From contig JACCLF010000013.1 in NCBI GenBank assembly GCA_013425405.1, forward strand, positions 1-36,518: DNA of 36,518 nt. The letters run 5' to 3'. The notes beneath the pieces were generated by a model. It worked only from the letters and a program-made list of their open reading frames with translations. It searched no databases and was not told the DNA's origin. The stretch comes from Microcaldota archaeon. Its GTDB lineage: Archaea; Micrarchaeota; Micrarchaeia; Burarchaeales; Fermentimicrarchaeaceae. The translations under genes were made by a program, and so were the position numbers. Shown here in pieces: positions 33,514 through 36,518 of this stretch; the stretch's first letter is position 1, and every line of letters begins with the position of its first letter.

Positions 33514-35709
33514 ATGAGCAAATTTAAACGGGTTGGGCCTATGGGTGGAGCCATTGCAGAGAAGTCAAAAGACGATGAAAAGAAGTCACGTCAGGAGGAG
33601 TTCAGCAAACTGCACATTAAGGAGGGTAACTGGGAGGCTGGGGAGGAGAAGGAGCTTCTGAAAAAAATAAGGGAAAAGCACGGTTTCTTCCACATACGTT
33701 TTTCAGATAGGGAGATGCTGGTTCGTAGAAGACTCCGTGAAATGCCTGAAGAAGACAGAATTCCCGTGATGAGGATGGCCGCATATCTATGCGAGTGTTC
33801 GCCTTCTTACTCCTTTGGTGCTATTCATGCAATTTTCTCAGATAAATCCAATCCTGCTAAGCATATAAAGAATCTTTATGATAATGCAAGGAAACTAATG
33901 GACGCAGGGGTTGACCCATCGTTTGCTTGCGTATTTGCGAATGGCAGCAACCTTCAGCATATCGATGATTTTGCGAAGGTTAATGAGATTCTAAAAGGCG
34001 AAATCCTAAAGGGAACGGTCCAAGGCCATAGGCTGAATAGTTTAAGCCAAGAACAGATTGCCGCTCTGGCTGAAACCGCCACCAAGGTAGGGAATGACAG
34101 GATAAAGCTTGTGGTGCAGAACGTCGAAGAGAATTTCAGGATGGGCTTGGAGATGCTGAGCAAACTCCTCATCTGTCTGCATGGAGCCGATAGGGAGACA
34201 ACTGAAATCTGGCTGGACCGATTAGAGGATTTGCGCAAGACATATGAACAGAAAGGGTCCAGAGCAACCAGAAAATTAGCCAAAACCATAGGAACTTGGG
34301 AGCAGCCTAGTGGTAGTCTTAGACGTAGTTTGAAGGAGTTGAAAGAGCTAATGGAGTGGAGAAAGGTTGATATAAATATAAAAAAAATTGAAGGAGGACC
34401 AGAACATGCCAAGGAACTAATAGACGCAACTGTTCTAACTTTCAGAAGAAAATCGTCTGACGAACTATTCAAAGATCAAGCACGTTTAATTGAGGAAAGA
34501 GGAAATCTGCAGGGAGTTGAAAAGAAAGCATTTGACATATGGTTTTTCTTCAACGCTGGGGCAGCACCGAACAGTGCCGCATACCTTGCATTAAACGATC
34601 CGAATGCCGACACAATATTCAAAAAGCTTGTCTCTGTTTTCGAAAAGTACGGTGATGACGAAAATACTAGAATTGTCTGCAATGCTAATTTTGAAAATAA
34701 GAATATGCTCTGGCTTGATAACTTTTCATCTACAATGACTGACTGGTACAATAATAAATTACTTTTGTCGAGGGTGGGCTTTAGCTGCCGCAGTGATGAT
34801 GATCTTCCTCTTGCCAGAAGGATTCTCAAAGCGACGGAGCAACACAATCATCTCCAAATTGAAATACTAGGTGTTATTTCAGAGAATTTCAAGGGTAGCG
34901 ATGAAAAACGGATGAAATTCTGGATTGACCGGTTCGAGGACTTGTATAAGATTTCTGATATAAAATATCCGGAGCCTCTTAAAATTGTCGAGAGAGTACT
35001 AGAAGTCGTGAAGAACGATGAACAGCTGAGGACTTTCCAGGAAACTTTCAATGCGGTTAAAGATGAAATGCTATCCTGTTTATCGGAATGCTTAAGAGAG
35101 GGCGGGAGGTGGAAATATGAGGTGTTCGCTGGGAAGGATAATAAAACTTTGAAAACCCCGAGCGGGGTCTATATCGGCAGCTATCATAACACTAAAGTGA
35201 ATGGCTTCCTCCCAGGTCACCTATCCCTAAAAGAAAATGCAGAAGAAATGATACCCTTCGGAGACAAATATGAATTGACACATAAAATACGAGACTCATC
35301 CTCTAGCAGTGAGCGTAGGGAACGTTATGAGGAGTTTCAGCGTTTCATCGGATATAAAACTGAAGAGATTGGAGAGTTGGTGCGGGGTGATCAGATGCGT
35401 GACAGCCATACAAATTATCATACGGTGTATATTCCAATTTATGAGACATACTATAGCGATACACCTGAAGTGTATTATGAGACAATGTATGACAAGAGGA
35501 AATTTTTTATATATCTGAATATAAATGATAATTTCGGACCACTCTTCACAAAGGAGTTTTTTGAGCTTTTCATAAAGGATGCGCCGCTGGAAGAAAGACT
35601 TAAAGCCATTAGAGAAGAACTTGCGGAGTTCGAAAAGAAATTTAAATCAGTGGAGAGGAATGCTGAAATTTTGCTAAATTACCAATACAACCCTCATCCT
35701 AATAAGTGA
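33514..35709 (+). CDS. 731-residue helical protein of unknown function
   Basis: A soluble, mostly helical protein without signal or TM segment. The helical parts include two similar elements, WLDRLEDLRK (about residue 235) and WIDRFEDLYK (about 470), each after a KLL/GVIS helix, suggesting divergent alpha-helical repeats. A more beta-rich part follows about residue 530 (GVYIGSYHNTKVNGFLPGH and HTVYIPIYETYYSDTPEVYY), then a helical tail. No family is recognised. The TATA box at 33500-33507 suggests initiation at ATG 33541, giving 722 residues; the first ATG is retained here as the outer limit. It is separately promoted and not evidently part of the transfer-system operon. Base composition appears more AT-rich than that of the cluster genes. 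Confidence 0.75.
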   Translation: MSKFKRVGPMGGAIAEKSKDDEKKSRQEEFSKLHIKEGNWEAGEEKELLKKIREKHGFFHIRFSDREMLVRRRLREMPEEDRIPVMRMAAYLCECSPSYSFGAIHAIFSDKSNPAKHIKNLYDNARKLMDAGVDPSFACVFANGSNLQHIDDFAKVNEILKGEILKGTVQGHRLNSLSQEQIAALAETATKVGNDRIKLVVQNVEENFRMGLEMLSKLLICLHGADRETTEIWLDRLEDLRKTYEQKGSRATRKLAKTIGTWEQPSGSLRRSLKELKELMEWRKVDINIKKIEGGPEHAKELIDATVLTFRRKSSDELFKDQARLIEERGNLQGVEKKAFDIWFFFNAGAAPNSAAYLALNDPNADTIFKKLVSVFEKYGDDENTRIVCNANFENKNMLWLDNFSSTMTDWYNNKLLLSRVGFSCRSDDDLPLARRILKATEQHNHLQIEILGVISENFKGSDEKRMKFWIDRFEDLYKISDIKYPEPLKIVERVLEVVKNDEQLRTFQETFNAVKDEMLSCLSECLREGGRWKYEVFAGKDNKTLKTPSGVYIGSYHNTKVNGFLPGHLSLKENAEEMIPFGDKYELTHKIRDSSSSSERRERYEEFQRFIGYKTEEIGELVRGDQMRDSHTNYHTVYIPIYETYYSDTPEVYYETMYDKRKFFIYLNINDNFGPLFTKEFFELFIKDAPLEERLKAIREELAEFEKKFKSVERNAEILLNYQYNPHPNK

Positions 35710-35821
35710 TTATCCTGCAGTAAACTGTCTTAAAAAAGATATTTGGGGTAATCCTGAAACAGCTAGTTCATTCAGACAACCGGCATCATCTAGGTTTTAT
35801 TCTCGGAAGAAATTCTCCTAG

Positions 35822-36013
35822 CTACTCTACTGGTATGCTCTCCGCCTTGGGCTTGATTTTCTCCAGCCCCTCTTTCATCCTCTGCTCAGAAATTTCAGCT
35901 TTATGCCTATGAAAAACTTCGCTTGCCGGTTCTCTTCCAAATTCCTTCACCAGCGGCAATTTTTCCACGAATTTGTCTTCAGGCAGCCCTTTCCCTTTCA
36001 GGTAGGCTTTCAT
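35822..36013 (-). CDS. Small basic protein, unknown function
   Basis: The 63-residue product starts at ATG 36013 (MKAYLKGKGLPEDKF). It is Lys/Glu-rich, predicted helical, with no Cys or TM segment. A TATA-like TTTAAATATAT lies at 36095-36105, readable on either strand, about 85 bases before the start. No strong ribosome site is seen. Codon pattern is compatible with a real gene. No family is recognised. Confidence 0.45.
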   Translation of the reverse strand: MKAYLKGKGLPEDKFVEKLPLVKEFGREPASEVFHRHKAEISEQRMKEGLEKIKPKAESIPVE

Positions 36014-36217
36014 TTTCAATTATAAGAAGGGAAGTCAAGGTCACAGCACGTTTCAACTATCATCGCAGGGAATAATTCTCTTATTACTCGGCAGTTTAAA
36101 TATATCTCATAATTCTTAGCGTGGAAAGATGGTACTAACTGCATATTGAGCATTAATATAGATACAAAATGCATTGAGAACCAGAAAATGTGTGAAAAAA
36201 CAAAGCAAGGAACCTAA

Positions 36218-36304
36218 CTAATCTTCCTCCTCTTCCTCATCTAGGTCTTCTTCATCCCACTCCTCATCTTCATCATCATCTTCGTCCTCGTCCAAGTAAA
36301 TCAC
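36218..36304 (-). CDS. Possible tiny acidic protein
   Basis: A 28-codon frame from GTG 36304, or 25 codons from TTG 36295 (with GGTGAT four bases before the TTG), is almost pure Asp and Glu with one Trp. The ribosome site with the TTG is suggestive, but low-complexity purine-rich sequence can produce such a frame by chance. It resembles the 90-residue acidic protein only in composition. Confidence 0.25.
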   Translation of the reverse strand: MIYLDEDEDDDEDEEWDEEDLDEEEEED

Positions 36305-36347
36305 CCCGTGGGCTGAAATATTGCTTGTTGATTAACTACTGAAAGCT

Positions 36348-36355
36348 TATATACT
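36348..36355 (+). promoter_or_regulatory. TATA box candidate TTATATAC
   Basis: TTATATAC follows an A/G-rich GAAAG element and would start a + strand transcript near 36378, with a leader of about 90 bases to the ATG at 36467. A second weaker box (CTATAAAC, 36428-36435) would give a much shorter leader. Confidence 0.35.
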
Positions 36356-36443
36356 TTTCGTTCTTGTAGGCTTTGCACTGCTGTGGTGACTAATTCTCCT
36401 CTGTAGGAATCTTTTTCTACTCTAGACTATAAACTCTTCCCTT

Positions 36444-36466
36444 GGAGGTGCAAAAGAGGTGCCTCC
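36444..36466 (+). promoter_or_regulatory. Hairpin covering a Shine-Dalgarno sequence
   Basis: GGAGGTGC (36444-36451) can pair with GTGCCTCC (36459-36466) through eight base pairs, two of them G-U in RNA, around a seven-base loop. The hairpin ends exactly at the ATG. It buries GGAGGTG and part of the closer GAGGTG at 36456-36461, so it could limit translation. Confidence 0.4.
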
Positions 36467-36518
36467 ATGGAGAAGAAAAGGGACTGGAAGAAGTATGAAA
36501 AGGAACTCAGGAAAAGAA
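36467..36518 (+). CDS. 5' end of a basic protein (partial)
   Basis: The frame MEKKRDWKKYEKELRKR runs off the window. The start has GAGGTG five bases upstream. The K/R-rich opening with RDWKKYEKEL faintly resembles the N-terminus of IS5-type transposases, but seventeen residues are far too few to decide. The hairpin directly before the start is described separately. Confidence 0.4.
   Translation, partial: MEKKRDWKKYEKELRKR

Noticed and set aside
1-36518. CRISPR array
   Set aside because: No regularly spaced repeats of 20-40 bases were seen; the only short direct repeat is a single pair at 33391 and 33483.

Overview
The window looks archaeal. Start codons are preceded by GGTGAT or GGTGGT Shine-Dalgarno motifs, intergenic regions carry TATA-like boxes and T-tract terminators, and ATA, AGA and AGG codons are frequent. 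Surface proteins have N-terminal signal peptides and many N-x-S/T sequons. Gene content (a giant surface protein, a huge coiled-coil membrane protein, many unrecognised proteins) fits a DPANN-type archaeon such as a Micrarchaeota-like lineage, but no rRNA or universal marker gene is present, so this placement is an inference.

Layout. Positions 2-133 hold the end of an unknown gene. Positions 195-14138 carry a compact + strand operon-like cluster that reads as an archaeal conjugation-type (type IV secretion / Ced-like) machine. It contains a small VirB2/CedA1-like pilin candidate and six tandem paralogous polytopic membrane proteins of VirB6/CedA type. Next come two paralogous two-TM proteins that may supply VirB3/VirB4-N-like functions, then a VirB4/CedB/HerA-type ATPase. 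The ATPase is followed by a small protein that duplicates its C-terminal helical domain, a zinc-finger membrane protein, a coiled-coil/winged-helix-like protein, a 65-aa basic protein and an 802-aa membrane-spanning protein. A promoter near 14165 precedes a 3522-aa secreted, C-terminally anchored surface protein with tandem dockerin-like, Ig-like, propeller-like and carbohydrate-binding-like repeats. A 1758-aa coiled-coil membrane protein follows, then two small helical cytoplasmic proteins (30080-31047).

The strand switches at 31053-33083: a second HerA/VirB4-type ATPase, an acidic 90-aa protein and two translationally coupled small CxxC (zinc-ribbon-like) proteins, all on the minus strand. 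A roughly 430-base noncoding stretch (33084-33513) contains hairpins, a 13-bp direct repeat and a 10-bp inverted repeat. It is followed by a 731-aa helical protein of unknown function, a 63-aa minus-strand protein, a possible tiny acidic ORF and, at the right edge, the start of a basic protein behind a hairpin.

Working model (inference): the pilin, the VirB6-like channel set, the VirB3/4N-like pair and the VirB4 motor form an envelope-spanning DNA or protein transfer machine. The giant surface protein would provide contact or adhesion, and the coiled-coil and 802-aa proteins would link the inside and outside of the cell. The sixfold expansion of the VirB6-like subunit and the coupling to giant surface and coiled-coil proteins are the most unusual features.
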